Notes: a model not told the origin generated them from the letters alone. A stretch of DNA of 64,000 nt from CAIVVT01 sp963823095 (GCA_963823095.1 CAWGKI010000010.1:124001-188000); one strand, 5' to 3'. Numbered from the stretch's first letter, positions 7,960-17,763 are shown. Made by a program: numbers and translations.

Positions 7960-10050
7960 ATGCCACGCACTATTGCACTCGAGAAGATGAGAAACATCGG
8001 CATCATGGCCCACATCGATGCCGGTAAGACCACTGTCACCGAGCGCATTCTCTATTACACCGGCCGCACCTACAAGATTGGTGAAGTGCACGAAGGCACC
8101 GCCACCATGGACTGGATGGTGCAGGAGCAGGAGCGTGGTATCACGATCACGTCAGCGGCAACCACCTGCCATTGGCGGGACCATCAGATCAACATCATCG
8201 ACACCCCCGGCCACGTGGATTTCACGGCCGAAGTTGAGCGCAGCCTGCGTGTGCTCGACGGGGCGGTTGCGGTGTTCGATGCCGTAGCCGGAGTTCAGCC
8301 CCAGACGGAAACGGTTTGGCGCCAGGCCGACAAGTACTCGGTCCCGAGAATCTGCTTCATCAATAAGATGGACAGAATCGGCGCCGACTTCTTCCATTCG
8401 CTGGACACCATCGTTCAGCGCCTGGGTTGCCGCCCGGTGCCGGTCCAGTTGCCGGTCGGAGCGGAAGACCAGTTTAAGGGCGTCATCAACCTCATCACAA
8501 TGAAGGCGCGCCTTTGGCGCGACGAAACATTGGGCGCCGAGTACGACGATGTCGAGATTCCCGCCGAACTGGCTGACCAGGCCAAGGAGTATCGCGAGAA
8601 GATGGTCGAGGCGGCCGCCGAATGCGACGAGCGCCTCTTCGAGAAGTACATTGAGGGCCAGCCGATCACGCCGGAAGAACTTCTGGCTGGACTTCGTAAG
8701 GGAACGCTCGAGCAGAAGATTTTCCCCGTAATTTGCGGCACCGCTTTCAAGAATAAGGGTGTTCAGAACTTACTGGACTCCATTGTGGATCTGCTGCCTT
8801 CTCCCATCGACGTTCCTCCGATGGAAGGCCACGATATCGACGACAAGTCGATTGTGATCGAACGCAGAGCGGACGACAAAGAGCCTTTCGCCGCGCTGGT
8901 GTTCAAGATCATGACCGATTCGTTCGTCGGCCAGCTCGCTTTCATCCGGGTTTACTCCGGCAAGCTGAGCGCCGGCGACACCATCTTGAATGTGAGCAAG
9001 CACCGCACGGAGCGCATTGGACGGCTGGTTCGCATGCACGCGAACAAGCGCGAAGAGCTGACCGAAGTGCTCGCCGGAGATATCGTCTCCTGCGTCGGCC
9101 TGAGAAGCGTCAGCACGGGCGACACGATCTGCTCGGATGACCATCCGGTCCTGCTTGAGTCCATCGATTTCCCGGAGCCAGTCATTCAGCTCGCCATCGA
9201 GCCAAAGACGAAGGCCGACCAGGAAAAGCTGGGCATGGCCATCGCTAAGCTGGTGCAGGAAGATCCCACTCTCCGTATTTCGACGGATCACGAGACGGGC
9301 CAGACGATTCTGGCCGGCATGGGCGAATTGCACCTCGATATCATCGTCGATCGCCTGCAGCGCGAGTTTAATGTCGGCGCGAACGTCGGCAAGCCGCAGG
9401 TCGCCTACCGCGAAACGGTCAGGAAGAAGGCCGAGGGCGAGGGCCGTTTTATTCGCCAGACCGGAGGCCACGGCCAATACGGTCACGTCAAAATCAGGAT
9501 CGAGCCGATCACGGATGCCAACTATGTCTTCGTCAACGCGACGCAAGGCGGATCCGTACCCAAGGAATTCATCGGACCTGCGGAAAAGGGCATTGTCGAG
9601 GCGATGGAAGGCGGCGTTCTGGCTGGCTTCCCGCTGAACAACCTCAGGGTGACTCTTTACGACGGCAGCTACCACGACGTGGACTCCTCGGAAATGGCGT
9701 TCAAGATCGCTGGCTCCATGGCGCTGAAAGACGCCTGCAGGAAGGCCAAGCCGGTTCTGCTCGAACCCGTCATGAAAGTCGAAGTCGTCGTACCCGACGA
9801 GTATATGGGTTCCGTGAACGGTGACTTGATCAGCCGCCGCGGGCGCTTGGAAGGCGTGGAACGTCGCGGTGGAACGCAGATTATCAGCGCGATGGTGCCG
9901 CTTTCGGAAATGTTCGGATATGCGACCGAAATCCGGTCGCGCACGCAAGGCCGTGGCAGTTTTACGATGCACTTCGGCCGGTATGAAGAGGCTCCGGTGT
10001 CGGTGACCGAAGAGGTTGTCAGCCGGGCTCAGGGTAAGGTTTCGGACTGA
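7960..10050 (+). CDS. fusA: Elongation factor G
   Basis: Translocation GTPase, 696 residues, full length. G1 AHIDAGKTT at 17-25, switch I region ERGITITSAATT, G3 DTPGHVDF, G4 NKMD; domain IV contains TGGHGQYGHV. The ATG at 7960 has no close Shine-Dalgarno sequence: the only good one (GGAGGAG) is about 34 bases upstream, with no alternative in-frame start between. The N-terminus MPRTIALEKMRNIGIM nevertheless fits the family. Confidence 0.98.
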   Translation: MPRTIALEKMRNIGIMAHIDAGKTTVTERILYYTGRTYKIGEVHEGTATMDWMVQEQERGITITSAATTCHWRDHQINIIDTPGHVDFTAEVERSLRVLDGAVAVFDAVAGVQPQTETVWRQADKYSVPRICFINKMDRIGADFFHSLDTIVQRLGCRPVPVQLPVGAEDQFKGVINLITMKARLWRDETLGAEYDDVEIPAELADQAKEYREKMVEAAAECDERLFEKYIEGQPITPEELLAGLRKGTLEQKIFPVICGTAFKNKGVQNLLDSIVDLLPSPIDVPPMEGHDIDDKSIVIERRADDKEPFAALVFKIMTDSFVGQLAFIRVYSGKLSAGDTILNVSKHRTERIGRLVRMHANKREELTEVLAGDIVSCVGLRSVSTGDTICSDDHPVLLESIDFPEPVIQLAIEPKTKADQEKLGMAIAKLVQEDPTLRISTDHETGQTILAGMGELHLDIIVDRLQREFNVGANVGKPQVAYRETVRKKAEGEGRFIRQTGGHGQYGHVKIRIEPITDANYVFVNATQGGSVPKEFIGPAEKGIVEAMEGGVLAGFPLNNLRVTLYDGSYHDVDSSEMAFKIAGSMALKDACRKAKPVLLEPVMKVEVVVPDEYMGSVNGDLISRRGRLEGVERRGGTQIISAMVPLSEMFGYATEIRSRTQGRGSFTMHFGRYEEAPVSVTEEVVSRAQGKVSD

Positions 10051-10053
10051 CAG

Positions 10054-10092
10054 GTTTTGGACCGGCGTTTTGAACCGGCGTTTTGAACCAGC
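10054..10092 (+). repeat. Three tandem 13-base repeats between fusA and tuf
   Basis: Units at 10054-10066, 10067-10079 and 10080-10092 follow gttttgaaccggc with one change in the first and one in the third. They fill most of the 88-base spacer and no stop-start coupling depends on them. Probably slippage-generated. Confidence 0.85.
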
Positions 10093-10138
10093 AAGGTTGA
10101 GAAGCAATTTTCGCGATTCCGCAGGAGAGTGAACCGAG

Positions 10139-11326
<1,188 letters not shown>

Positions 11327-11460
11327 CCTGGCCGGGTTGGGTTGCTTGGTAGATTGGCGGGGCCCGGAACGTCTCTTCGGTGACGGGCTCCCGCAATAAG
11401 CCGCCGGATTGGCGGCGGCGGGCCGCGGGAATCAAGCGGCAGGAAGAAGCAAGGGTTCAG

Positions 11461-11790
11461 ATGCTGACCAAACGGATTCGAATTCGGCTGAAGGCTTACG
11501 ATCACCGCCTTCTGGACCAGTCAACGACGGAGATCGTCGAGACGGCGAAGCGCGCTGGCGCGCAGGTCGCCGGTCCGATCCCGCTGCCGACCGTAATCAA
11601 TCGCTACACGGTGAACCGTTCGCCGCACGTGGACAAGAAGTCGCGCGAACAGTTTGAAGTTCGTACGCACAAACGGTTGATCGATATTATCGAGCCGACC
11701 CAGGACACCGTGGATGCGTTGAGCAAGTTGGATCTCCCTGCCGGGGTCGACGTGGAGATCAAGGCCTACCACAAAGGGGCGGCCAGGTAA
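11461..11790 (+). CDS. rpsJ: 30S ribosomal protein S10
   Basis: 109 residues from ATG 11461 (LTKRIRIRLKAYDHRLLDQS), with HVDKKSREQFEVRTHKRL and the C-terminal PAGVDVEIK; GGAAGAAG precedes the start. The frame stays open upstream to 11380, but the family N-terminus fixes this start. The 134-base gap after tuf contains hairpins (GCCGCC 11400-11405 with GGCGGC 11411-11416) and no terminator T-run, so str and S10 genes are probably cotranscribed. Confidence 0.97.
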   Translation: MLTKRIRIRLKAYDHRLLDQSTTEIVETAKRAGAQVAGPIPLPTVINRYTVNRSPHVDKKSREQFEVRTHKRLIDIIEPTQDTVDALSKLDLPAGVDVEIKAYHKGAAR

Positions 11791-11872
11791 GGATCTGGCG
11801 CGGGCATTTCCGCGCCGAGACCCGCCCTCTGCCAGTTTTGAAAGGCATGGCGGGAAAGGGAACTGAGCGATT

Positions 11873-12499
11873 ATGAGCCCTGGAATCATTGGCAAAAAAA
11901 TCGGCATGACGCAGGTCTTCCGGCCTGACGGGCAGGTTGTTCCTGTTACCGTGCTGAAGGCCGGCCCATGCGTGGTCGTGCAGCGTAAGACGCCATCCAC
12001 GGACGGTTATGACGCCGTACAGTTGGGACTGGTCGAGTTTGCCAAGAAACTGAACAAGCCAGCCGCCGGGCATTTGAAGAAGGCCGGCGTCGACGGCGTG
12101 AAGTATCTTCGTGAATTGCGCTTGAAGCCGGGAATGGGCGACCCGAAGCCGGGTGACAAGATTCTCGTGGACCAGTTCAGGTTGGCCCAGAAGGTTGACA
12201 TCACCGGAATCAGTAAGGGCCGCGGCTTCGCGGGCAACGTCAAGCGTCACCACTTCGGTGGCGGTGACGGCACGCATGGCTCCATGTTCCACCGCGCACC
12301 GGGTTCCATCGGCTCCTCGAGCTACCCCTCGCGCGTCTATCCGGGAATGCGTATGGCCGGCCACATGGGCGACGACCAGGTGACGGTCCGCAACCTGGAG
12401 GTGGTCGACATCGACCTCGAAGACAACCTGCTGCTGGTGAAGGGTGCGGTTCCCGGGCCCAACGGCGGCTACGTGATCGTGCGCCAGGCGAAGAGGTAA
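11873..12499 (+). CDS. rplC: 50S ribosomal protein L3
   Basis: Early assembly protein near the peptidyl-transferase centre, 208 residues. Starts MSPGIIGKKIGMTQVF; the core loop reads GRGFAGNVKRHHFGGGDGTH and then HRAPGSIGSSSYPSRVYPG. In E. coli the equivalent stretch is GSIGQNQTPGKV, whose Gln is methylated by PrmB; here Ser occupies those places, so that modification is not expected (inference). Six bases separate it from rplD. Confidence 0.97.
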   Translation: MSPGIIGKKIGMTQVFRPDGQVVPVTVLKAGPCVVVQRKTPSTDGYDAVQLGLVEFAKKLNKPAAGHLKKAGVDGVKYLRELRLKPGMGDPKPGDKILVDQFRLAQKVDITGISKGRGFAGNVKRHHFGGGDGTHGSMFHRAPGSIGSSSYPSRVYPGMRMAGHMGDDQVTVRNLEVVDIDLEDNLLLVKGAVPGPNGGYVIVRQAKR

Positions 12500-12505
12500 C
12501 GAGCG

Positions 12506-13135
12506 ATGCCGAAGGTAGATATTTACGATCTGAAGAATCAGAAAGTCGGGGAAGTCGAACTCTCCGACGCCGTCTTCGGCGCCGATGTGAACGAGCATCT
12601 GCTCTACGAGAGCGTCCGCCATTACCTGGCTAGCGCGCGAAGTGGCACGGCGAAGACGAAGAACCGGTGGGAAGTTGCGGGTTCCGGCAAGAAACTCTGG
12701 CGGCAGAAGGGTACCGGCCGCGCTCGCGTCGGCTCGGTTCGCAGCCCTCTGTGGCGCCACGGCGGCACCACTCACGGCCCCCAGCCCCGCGACTATTCCT
12801 ATCACCTTAATAAGAAGATGCTTACCGGCGCGCTCCGTTCGGCGCTCTCGGCGAAGCTACGCGATGGTGAATTGAAAGTCGTCACTGAGTTCGGCTTTGC
12901 TGATCACAAGACCAAGTCCATGGCTTCCGCGCTCGAGACTTTGGAAGCGAAGCGCAGCGTGTTGCTGGTCAACACGATCGAGCCGAACCGGAATCTCGAA
13001 CTGGGCTCGCGCAATTTGCCGGGCGTGAAACTGGTGGCAACCAAGGATGTCACGACCTACGACCTGCTGGCGCACAAGTTCATCGTGATCAGCGAGGCCG
13101 CCGCCAAGAAGCTTTCGGAGGCGTTGTCCCAATGA
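12506..13135 (+). CDS. rplD: 50S ribosomal protein L4
   Basis: Exit-tunnel protein, 209 residues. The extended loop that reaches the tunnel is visible as KLWRQKGTGRARVGSVRSP followed by WRHGGTTHGPQPRDYSY. In gammaproteobacteria L4 also represses the S10 operon; whether it does here cannot be judged. Its TGA overlaps the rplW ATG (ATGA), indicating coupled translation. Confidence 0.97.
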   Translation: MPKVDIYDLKNQKVGEVELSDAVFGADVNEHLLYESVRHYLASARSGTAKTKNRWEVAGSGKKLWRQKGTGRARVGSVRSPLWRHGGTTHGPQPRDYSYHLNKKMLTGALRSALSAKLRDGELKVVTEFGFADHKTKSMASALETLEAKRSVLLVNTIEPNRNLELGSRNLPGVKLVATKDVTTYDLLAHKFIVISEAAAKKLSEALSQ

Positions 13136-13419
13136 ACCGCTATAGCGTGATTGTCCGCCCGATCGTGACTGAAAAGGGCGTCGAAAAGAAGGAATCCGAG
13201 CGCACGCTCTGTTTCGAAGTGCATCCGGAAGCGAACAAGACCGAAATCAAGCAAGCCGTCGAGGCTCTGTTCAAGGTGAAGGTCGAGGATGTGCGGACGC
13301 TCACTTTCGAAGGAAAGCTCCGGCGGCGCGGCCGTTATGCGGCCTACAAGTCCGACTGGAAGAAGGCCTTCGTTAAGTTGAAGGCGGGCCAGAAGGCCCC
13401 CGAGTACGCGGAAGTCTAA
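13132..13419 (+). CDS. rplW: 50S ribosomal protein L23
   Basis: Docking site for trigger factor and SRP at the tunnel exit, 95 residues. Family features are IVRPIVTEKGVEKKE, FEVHPEANKTEIKQAVEALF and the strand GRYAAYKSDWKKAFVKL. Starts inside the rplD stop (ATGA overlap). The partner trigger factor is encoded downstream at 30445. Confidence 0.97.
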   Translation: MNRYSVIVRPIVTEKGVEKKESERTLCFEVHPEANKTEIKQAVEALFKVKVEDVRTLTFEGKLRRRGRYAAYKSDWKKAFVKLKAGQKAPEYAEV

Positions 13420-13455
13420 GCTTCCGCGCCACGAGATTTAGAGAGGCGAAACCCT

Positions 13456-14289
13456 ATGCCGATCAAAAAATTCCGGCCGACAACGCCAACGCGGCGTTTT
13501 CAAACGGTCGTGATGCGTGACGAGATCACGAAGGAAACTCCGGAAAAGAGTCTGACCGAGGGCCTGAAGAAATCCGGCGGCCGCAACAACAAGGGTGGAA
13601 CGACCATCCGGTTCCGTGGCGGCGGGCACAAGCGGACTTATCGTACGATCGATTTCAAGCGGGACAAGATCGGTATTCCAGCCCGGGTGGCCTCGATCGA
13701 GTACGATCCGAACCGGTCCGCACACATCGCGCTGCTGAATTACGCCGACGGCGAAAAGCGCTACATCCTCTGGCCTATCGGGCTTGAGGTGGGTGCGAAG
13801 CTGATGAGCGGTCCGGCCGCGGAAATCTTCGTCGGTAACGCGCTTCCCCTTGAAAACATCCCGGCCGGCACCATGGTGCACAACATCGAGTTGCGCCCGG
13901 GCAAAGGCGGGCAGATGGCGCGCTCGGCCGGCGCCGCCGCGCAGTTGGTCTCGAAAGAGAACGGGATCGCGCTGTTGAAGCTCCCCTCGGGCGAGGTTCG
14001 CAGAGTGCCTCTGATCTGCTTCGCGACCATCGGCCAGGTAGGCAATCTGGATCACGAGAACGTTAGCTTGGGCAAGGCGGGCAGGACACGTTATCTGGGC
14101 CGCAGACCGCACAATCGGGGCGTCACCATGAACCCGATCGACCATCCGCACGGCGGTGGCGAAGGCCGGACTTCGGGTGGCCGTCACCCGGTCACTCCTT
14201 GGGGCCAGCCGACACGCGGCTACAAGACGCGCAACAACAAACGTACCGACCGCGACATCGTGACGCGGCGGCCGACGCGGAACCAATAG
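13456..14289 (+). CDS. rplB: 50S ribosomal protein L2
   Basis: Largest 50S core protein, needed for subunit joining, 277 residues. Contains NNKGGTTIRFRGGGHKRTYR, the OB and SH3-like domains, and the conserved C-terminal loop MNPIDHPHGGGEGR with the His near the peptidyl-transferase centre. AGAGAGGCG precedes ATG 13456. Standard length. Confidence 0.98.
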   Translation: MPIKKFRPTTPTRRFQTVVMRDEITKETPEKSLTEGLKKSGGRNNKGGTTIRFRGGGHKRTYRTIDFKRDKIGIPARVASIEYDPNRSAHIALLNYADGEKRYILWPIGLEVGAKLMSGPAAEIFVGNALPLENIPAGTMVHNIELRPGKGGQMARSAGAAAQLVSKENGIALLKLPSGEVRRVPLICFATIGQVGNLDHENVSLGKAGRTRYLGRRPHNRGVTMNPIDHPHGGGEGRTSGGRHPVTPWGQPTRGYKTRNNKRTDRDIVTRRPTRNQ

Positions 14290-14305
14290 GGCGGAGTAGC
14301 GAGAC

Positions 14306-14590
14306 ATGAGCCGTTCACTAAAAAAAGGGCCGTTCGCGGACAACCATCTGGTCAAGAAGGTTGCCGACATGACTGCCAAGAGCGAGAAGAAAGTGTTGCG
14401 GACCTGGTCGCGGCGCTCCACCATTCTTCCGGAATTCATCGGGCACACCATTGCCGTGCACAACGGCAGGAAGTTCATCCCGGTTTACGTCACGGAGAAC
14501 ATGGTGGGCCACAAGCTGGGCGAGTTCTCGCCGACGCGCACTTTCAAGGGGCATCAGGCTAAGGCTGAAAAGTCGAGCAAGCCCGCATAA
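14306..14590 (+). CDS. rpsS: 30S ribosomal protein S19
   Basis: Head protein that pairs with S13 and contacts the A-site region, 94 residues. Begins MSRSLKKGPFADNHLVKKV and contains RRSTILPEFIGHTIAVHNG and GHKLGEFSPTRTF, all diagnostic. Follows rplB by 16 bases. Confidence 0.98.
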   Translation: MSRSLKKGPFADNHLVKKVADMTAKSEKKVLRTWSRRSTILPEFIGHTIAVHNGRKFIPVYVTENMVGHKLGEFSPTRTFKGHQAKAEKSSKPA

Positions 14591-14615
14591 GGATCGAGCG
14601 GAAGAGGAAGCGACG

Positions 14616-14963
14616 ATGGCAGTAAAAGCAGAAGCCAGACACGTCCGGGTTTCGCCGCAAAAGGCCCGCCTGGTGGTGGACCTGATTCGTGGCCGGAAGG
14701 CCGGCGAGGCGATTACGATTCTCAAGACGACGAACAAGGGCATCGCGCCGGTCGTCGAAAAGGTTCTTCGCTCGGCGATCGCGAATGCCCAAAACAGGCA
14801 GGAAGATGTCGATGTGGACAGCCTGATCGTGGTCGAAGCCTACGTCAACGAGGGAGCACGCCAGCGGCGGGTGCGGCCCGCGCCGCAGGGCCGGGCGTAC
14901 CGCTATCAAAGGCGGAGTTCACACATCGTGGTGAAGGTTGGCGAAAAGGGCGCCCAGGAGTAA
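14616..14963 (+). CDS. rplV: 50S ribosomal protein L22
   Basis: Tunnel-lining protein, 115 residues from ATG 14616; the frame is open further upstream, but GGAAG just before this ATG and the family N-terminus (KAEARHVRVSPQKARLVVD) set the start. The tunnel loop and C-terminal strand are seen in QRRVRPAPQGRAYRYQRRSS and HIVVKV. Between rpsS and rpsC as usual. Confidence 0.97.
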   Translation: MAVKAEARHVRVSPQKARLVVDLIRGRKAGEAITILKTTNKGIAPVVEKVLRSAIANAQNRQEDVDVDSLIVVEAYVNEGARQRRVRPAPQGRAYRYQRRSSHIVVKVGEKGAQE

Positions 14964-14976
14964 GGAAGGTTAGCGC

Positions 14977-15843
14977 ATGGGTCAGAAAGTTCATCCCTAC
15001 GGATTCCGGCTGGGCGTCACCAAGAACTGGCGTTCGCGGTGGTTTGCGACAGCCGACTACGCCAAGCTGCTGCACGAAGATCTCGATCTCAAGAAGATGC
15101 TGAAGGACCGTCTCAAGTCCGCCGGCGTCAGCGCGATCGAAGTGGAACGGCCGGGCGGAGCCAAGCTGCGCATCACCATCCACACCTCGCGCCCAGGTCT
15201 CATCATCGGCCGCAAAGGCGCCGAGATCGAGAAGCTGAAGCAAGATCTGGCCACGAAGACCAAGCGCGAAGTCTTTATCGATATTCAGGAAGTGCACAAG
15301 CCTGAAATGGACGCGCAGCTTGTGGGCGAGTCGATCGCGCTTCAACTCGAAAAGCGAGTTGCCTTCCGCCGCGCCATGCGCAAGGCGGTTGAGAGCGCCC
15401 AGCGTTTTGGCTGCAAGGGTATTAAGGTTCGTGTTTCCGGCCGGTTGAACGGCGCCGAAATCGCCCGCAGCGAATGGTATTTGCAAGGCCAGTTGCCTCT
15501 GCATACACTGCGCGCCGATATCGACTATGGCTTCGCCGAGGCGCATACCACTTACGGTGTGATCGGAATCAAAGTGTGGGTTTATCGCGGCGAGGTGGCC
15601 ACCGATGGCTTCTCCAAGCGTAGCCTGCGTGGCGACGAACCGCGGCGCAATCCGCGAGGTGATCGCCGGGATCGTCCGGAGCGTGGTGATCGCGATCGCC
15701 GCGGGCCACAGCAGCACAGCGCGCCGCCGGCTGCTGCCCAGGTTCCGCCGGTTGTTGCCGCCGCGCCCGTGGCCGAGGCCGGGCCCGCTCCGTTGTTGCC
15801 TCCAGTCGGAGGCTCCGGACCGGAAGGCCAGGCGGCGGAGTAG
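14977..15843 (+). CDS. rpsC: 30S ribosomal protein S3 with long disordered C-terminal tail
   Basis: mRNA-entry protein, 288 residues versus about 210-235 in most bacteria. The N-terminal KH domain includes the loop GLIIGRKGAEIEKL; the C-terminal S3 domain ends near KVWVYRGEV (about residue 207). The remaining 80 residues are a low-complexity tail, first Arg/Asp/Gly-rich (PRGDRRDRPERGDRDRRGP), then Pro/Ala-rich. The tail is in frame with a normal stop, so it looks real. A similar RGDR-type tract occurs in Rho in this window. Confidence 0.97.
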   Translation: MGQKVHPYGFRLGVTKNWRSRWFATADYAKLLHEDLDLKKMLKDRLKSAGVSAIEVERPGGAKLRITIHTSRPGLIIGRKGAEIEKLKQDLATKTKREVFIDIQEVHKPEMDAQLVGESIALQLEKRVAFRRAMRKAVESAQRFGCKGIKVRVSGRLNGAEIARSEWYLQGQLPLHTLRADIDYGFAEAHTTYGVIGIKVWVYRGEVATDGFSKRSLRGDEPRRNPRGDRRDRPERGDRDRRGPQQHSAPPAAAQVPPVVAAAPVAEAGPAPLLPPVGGSGPEGQAAE

Positions 15844-15875
15844 AGAACAGAGTTTAGAACGGGAGACTGAAACCC

Positions 15876-16295
15876 ATGTTGATGCCGAAGAAGGTCAAGT
15901 ACAGGAAGGTTCAGCGCGGCCGCATGAAGGGCCTGGCCCAGCGCGGAAGTACGCTCTCCTTTGGTGATTACGGCCTGAAGGCGCTGCACTGCGGTTGGGT
16001 GACGGACCGGCAGATCGAAGCCGCCCGTATCGCCATGACCAGGCATATCAAACGCGCCGGCAAGATCTGGGTGCGGATCTTCCCGGACAAGCCGATCACC
16101 AAGAAGCCCGCTGAAACCCGTATGGGTAAGGGCAAGGGTGCGCCGGAGCAGTGGGTTGTCGTCATCCGGCCGGGCAAGATTCTGTTTGAGATGGAAGGCA
16201 TTCCGCTGGCGACCGCCACGGAAGCGATGCGGCTCGCAATGGCCAAGCTAGGGGTGCGAACCAAGATGGTGACCCGCACGGAGATTGCAAATTAA
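15876..16295 (+). CDS. rplP: 50S ribosomal protein L16
   Basis: A-site tRNA-contacting protein, 139 residues. Core motifs are MPKKVKYRKVQRGRMKG, FGDYGLKALHCGWVTDRQIE and GKGKGAPEQWVVVI. ATG 15876 lies ten bases after GGGAG; a second ATG two codons later gives the more usual MPKK start and cannot be excluded. Confidence 0.97.
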   Translation: MLMPKKVKYRKVQRGRMKGLAQRGSTLSFGDYGLKALHCGWVTDRQIEAARIAMTRHIKRAGKIWVRIFPDKPITKKPAETRMGKGKGAPEQWVVVIRPGKILFEMEGIPLATATEAMRLAMAKLGVRTKMVTRTEIAN

Positions 16296-16328
16296 GCCTG
16301 CGGGCGGGAGCCACGAGGAACTATCGCG

Positions 16329-16538
16329 ATGAAAGCGGAAAAGATTCGAGAAATTGACAGCAAGGATTTGGCCACCCGTCTGAAGGATGGTGATGAGCAA
16401 ATGTTCCGGCTGAAGTTTCAAATGTCGATGGGCCAGACCGAAGGCTTGAAGAAATACCGCGAGTTGAAGAAGGATCGGGCGCGGATGCGGACCGTGCTCG
16501 GCGAGCGCGCGCGGAGCGAGCAGAAGGGAACCAAGTAA
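16329..16538 (+). CDS. rpmC: 50S ribosomal protein L29
   Basis: Two-helix protein beside L23 at the tunnel exit, 69 residues. MKAEKIREIDSKDLATRLKD and FQMSMGQTEGLKKYRELKKD match the family; the usual AR(I/L)RT motif appears as RARMRTVL. Three bases separate it from rpsQ. Confidence 0.95.
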   Translation: MKAEKIREIDSKDLATRLKDGDEQMFRLKFQMSMGQTEGLKKYRELKKDRARMRTVLGERARSEQKGTK

Positions 16539-16541
16539 GCC

Positions 16542-16829
16542 ATGGCCGACGAGAAGATTGTCCGCAAAATGGAAAAGATCGGCGAGGTCGTCTCCACGAA
16601 GATGGCCAAGACGATCATCGTGGTTGTGACGCGAAAAGTTCCGCATCCGCTCTACAAGCGAATCGTGACCAAACGCAAGAAATTCTATGCTCATGACGAG
16701 ACTGGCGTTGCGCACGTGGGCGATGTCGTGCGGATCGTCGAGAGCCGTCCGCTGAGCAAGCTGAAGCGCTGGACGCTGGGCGAGGTCATCCGCCGCTCGG
16801 CTGAAGCGACCGTCGCTCTGGCCGAATAG
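16542..16829 (+). CDS. rpsQ: 30S ribosomal protein S17
   Basis: OB-fold protein binding helix 11 of 16S rRNA, 95 residues. Family signatures are GEVVSTKMAKTIIVVV, HPLYKRIVTKRKKFYAHDE and GDVVRIVESRPLSKLKRW. Slightly extended tail (AEATVALAE). Order rpmC-rpsQ-rplN is standard. Confidence 0.97.
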   Translation: MADEKIVRKMEKIGEVVSTKMAKTIIVVVTRKVPHPLYKRIVTKRKKFYAHDETGVAHVGDVVRIVESRPLSKLKRWTLGEVIRRSAEATVALAE

Positions 16830-16860
16830 GCTTGAGGGTGCAAACGAGAGGGTAACACTT

Positions 16861-17229
16861 ATGATCGGAATGAGAACGATCCTCGAGGTGGCCGACAACA
16901 GCGGCGCTCGGCGATTGCAGTGCATCCTGCCGCGCGGCGGCGATAAGGGTCTGCAGGCTGGCCTCGGAGATGTAGTAACGGCGAGCGTGAAAGAAGCCGC
17001 GCCGGACTCGAGTATCAAGAAGGGCAAGGTCGTGAAGTGCGTCATCGTCCGGATGCGCAAGGAGACCCGCCGCAAGGATGGGACCTACATCCGGTTCGAC
17101 ACTAACGCCGCGGTGCTCGTGAACGACCTGAACGAGCCGGTTGGCACGCGCGTTTTCGGACCCGTGGCGCGCGAGCTGCGCGACAAGCGGTTTATGAAGA
17201 TTGTGTCTCTCGCTCCGGAGGTGATCTAA
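16861..17229 (+). CDS. rplN: 50S ribosomal protein L14
   Basis: Subunit-interface protein, 122 residues, the canonical length. MIGMRTILEVADNSGARRLQ, then KGKVVKCVIVRMRKETRRKD and GTRVFGPVARELRDKRFMKI are diagnostic. Its TAA is immediately followed by the rplX ATG (no spacer), implying coupled translation. Confidence 0.98.
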   Translation: MIGMRTILEVADNSGARRLQCILPRGGDKGLQAGLGDVVTASVKEAAPDSSIKKGKVVKCVIVRMRKETRRKDGTYIRFDTNAAVLVNDLNEPVGTRVFGPVARELRDKRFMKIVSLAPEVI

Positions 17230-17607
17230 ATGGCGGGTCGTCTGGCAAACCGGCATAAAGAGGCTCCCGAACCGCTCAAGATTCGGATTAAGAAGAACGA
17301 TCTTGTGAAGGTGATCGCGGGTAAGGACAAGGGCAAGACAGGGCGCGTGCTCGAAGTCAATCGCGTTACCGGCCGTCTACTGGTCGAAGGCGTGATGATC
17401 TCGAAGAAGCACGTGAAACCCAATCCGGCCAAGGGCGTGAAGGGTGGAATCGCCGAGAGCGAATCGACGATTCACGTCTCGAACGTGATGATTATGACCT
17501 CGGACGGCAAGACCACCAGGATCGGAACGAAGGTCGACACAATCGGCGGCAAGACGCACCGTGTGCGGGTTGCCCGAACGACTGGCGAGGTTTTGGATAA
17601 GAAGTAG
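17230..17607 (+). CDS. rplX: 50S ribosomal protein L24
   Basis: Assembly-initiator protein, 125 residues. The KOW motif is visible as VKVIAGKDKGKTGRVLEVNR; GVMISKKHVKPN and GGIAESESTIHVSNVMIM follow. About 15 extra N-terminal residues precede the KOW domain. A 152-base spacer to rplE, long for this operon, contains the small ORF at 17623. Confidence 0.96.
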   Translation: MAGRLANRHKEAPEPLKIRIKKNDLVKVIAGKDKGKTGRVLEVNRVTGRLLVEGVMISKKHVKPNPAKGVKGGIAESESTIHVSNVMIMTSDGKTTRIGTKVDTIGGKTHRVRVARTTGEVLDKK

Positions 17608-17622
17608 GTCGCCGAAGGAATA

Positions 17623-17763
17623 GTGGCGGCGAAGCTCGGACGCCTGAAGAGGCGGAAGGGTAAATCGGGTGGAAGCCAGCCGGGCGTGCCGGGCTGGGAA
17701 GTGATCGGGATCGCGGGGGTGAAACGCCGCTGCGAAAAGATCGGAAAAGAGTTGAGTTTATGA
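17623..17763 (+). CDS. Small basic ORF between rplX and rplE (46 residues), unrecognised
   Basis: A GTG-started frame preceded by GAAGGA runs 46 codons and stops at TGA 17761-17763, overlapping the rplE ATG as ATGA. The product is Lys/Arg/Gly-rich (begins MAAKLGRLKRRKGKSGG). Roughly three quarters of third positions are G or C, as in neighbouring genes. The overlap arrangement resembles real coupled genes in this cluster. It matches no ribosomal protein I know, and it may be chance in a GC-rich spacer. Confidence 0.35.
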   Translation: MAAKLGRLKRRKGKSGGSQPGVPGWEVIGIAGVKRRCEKIGKELSL

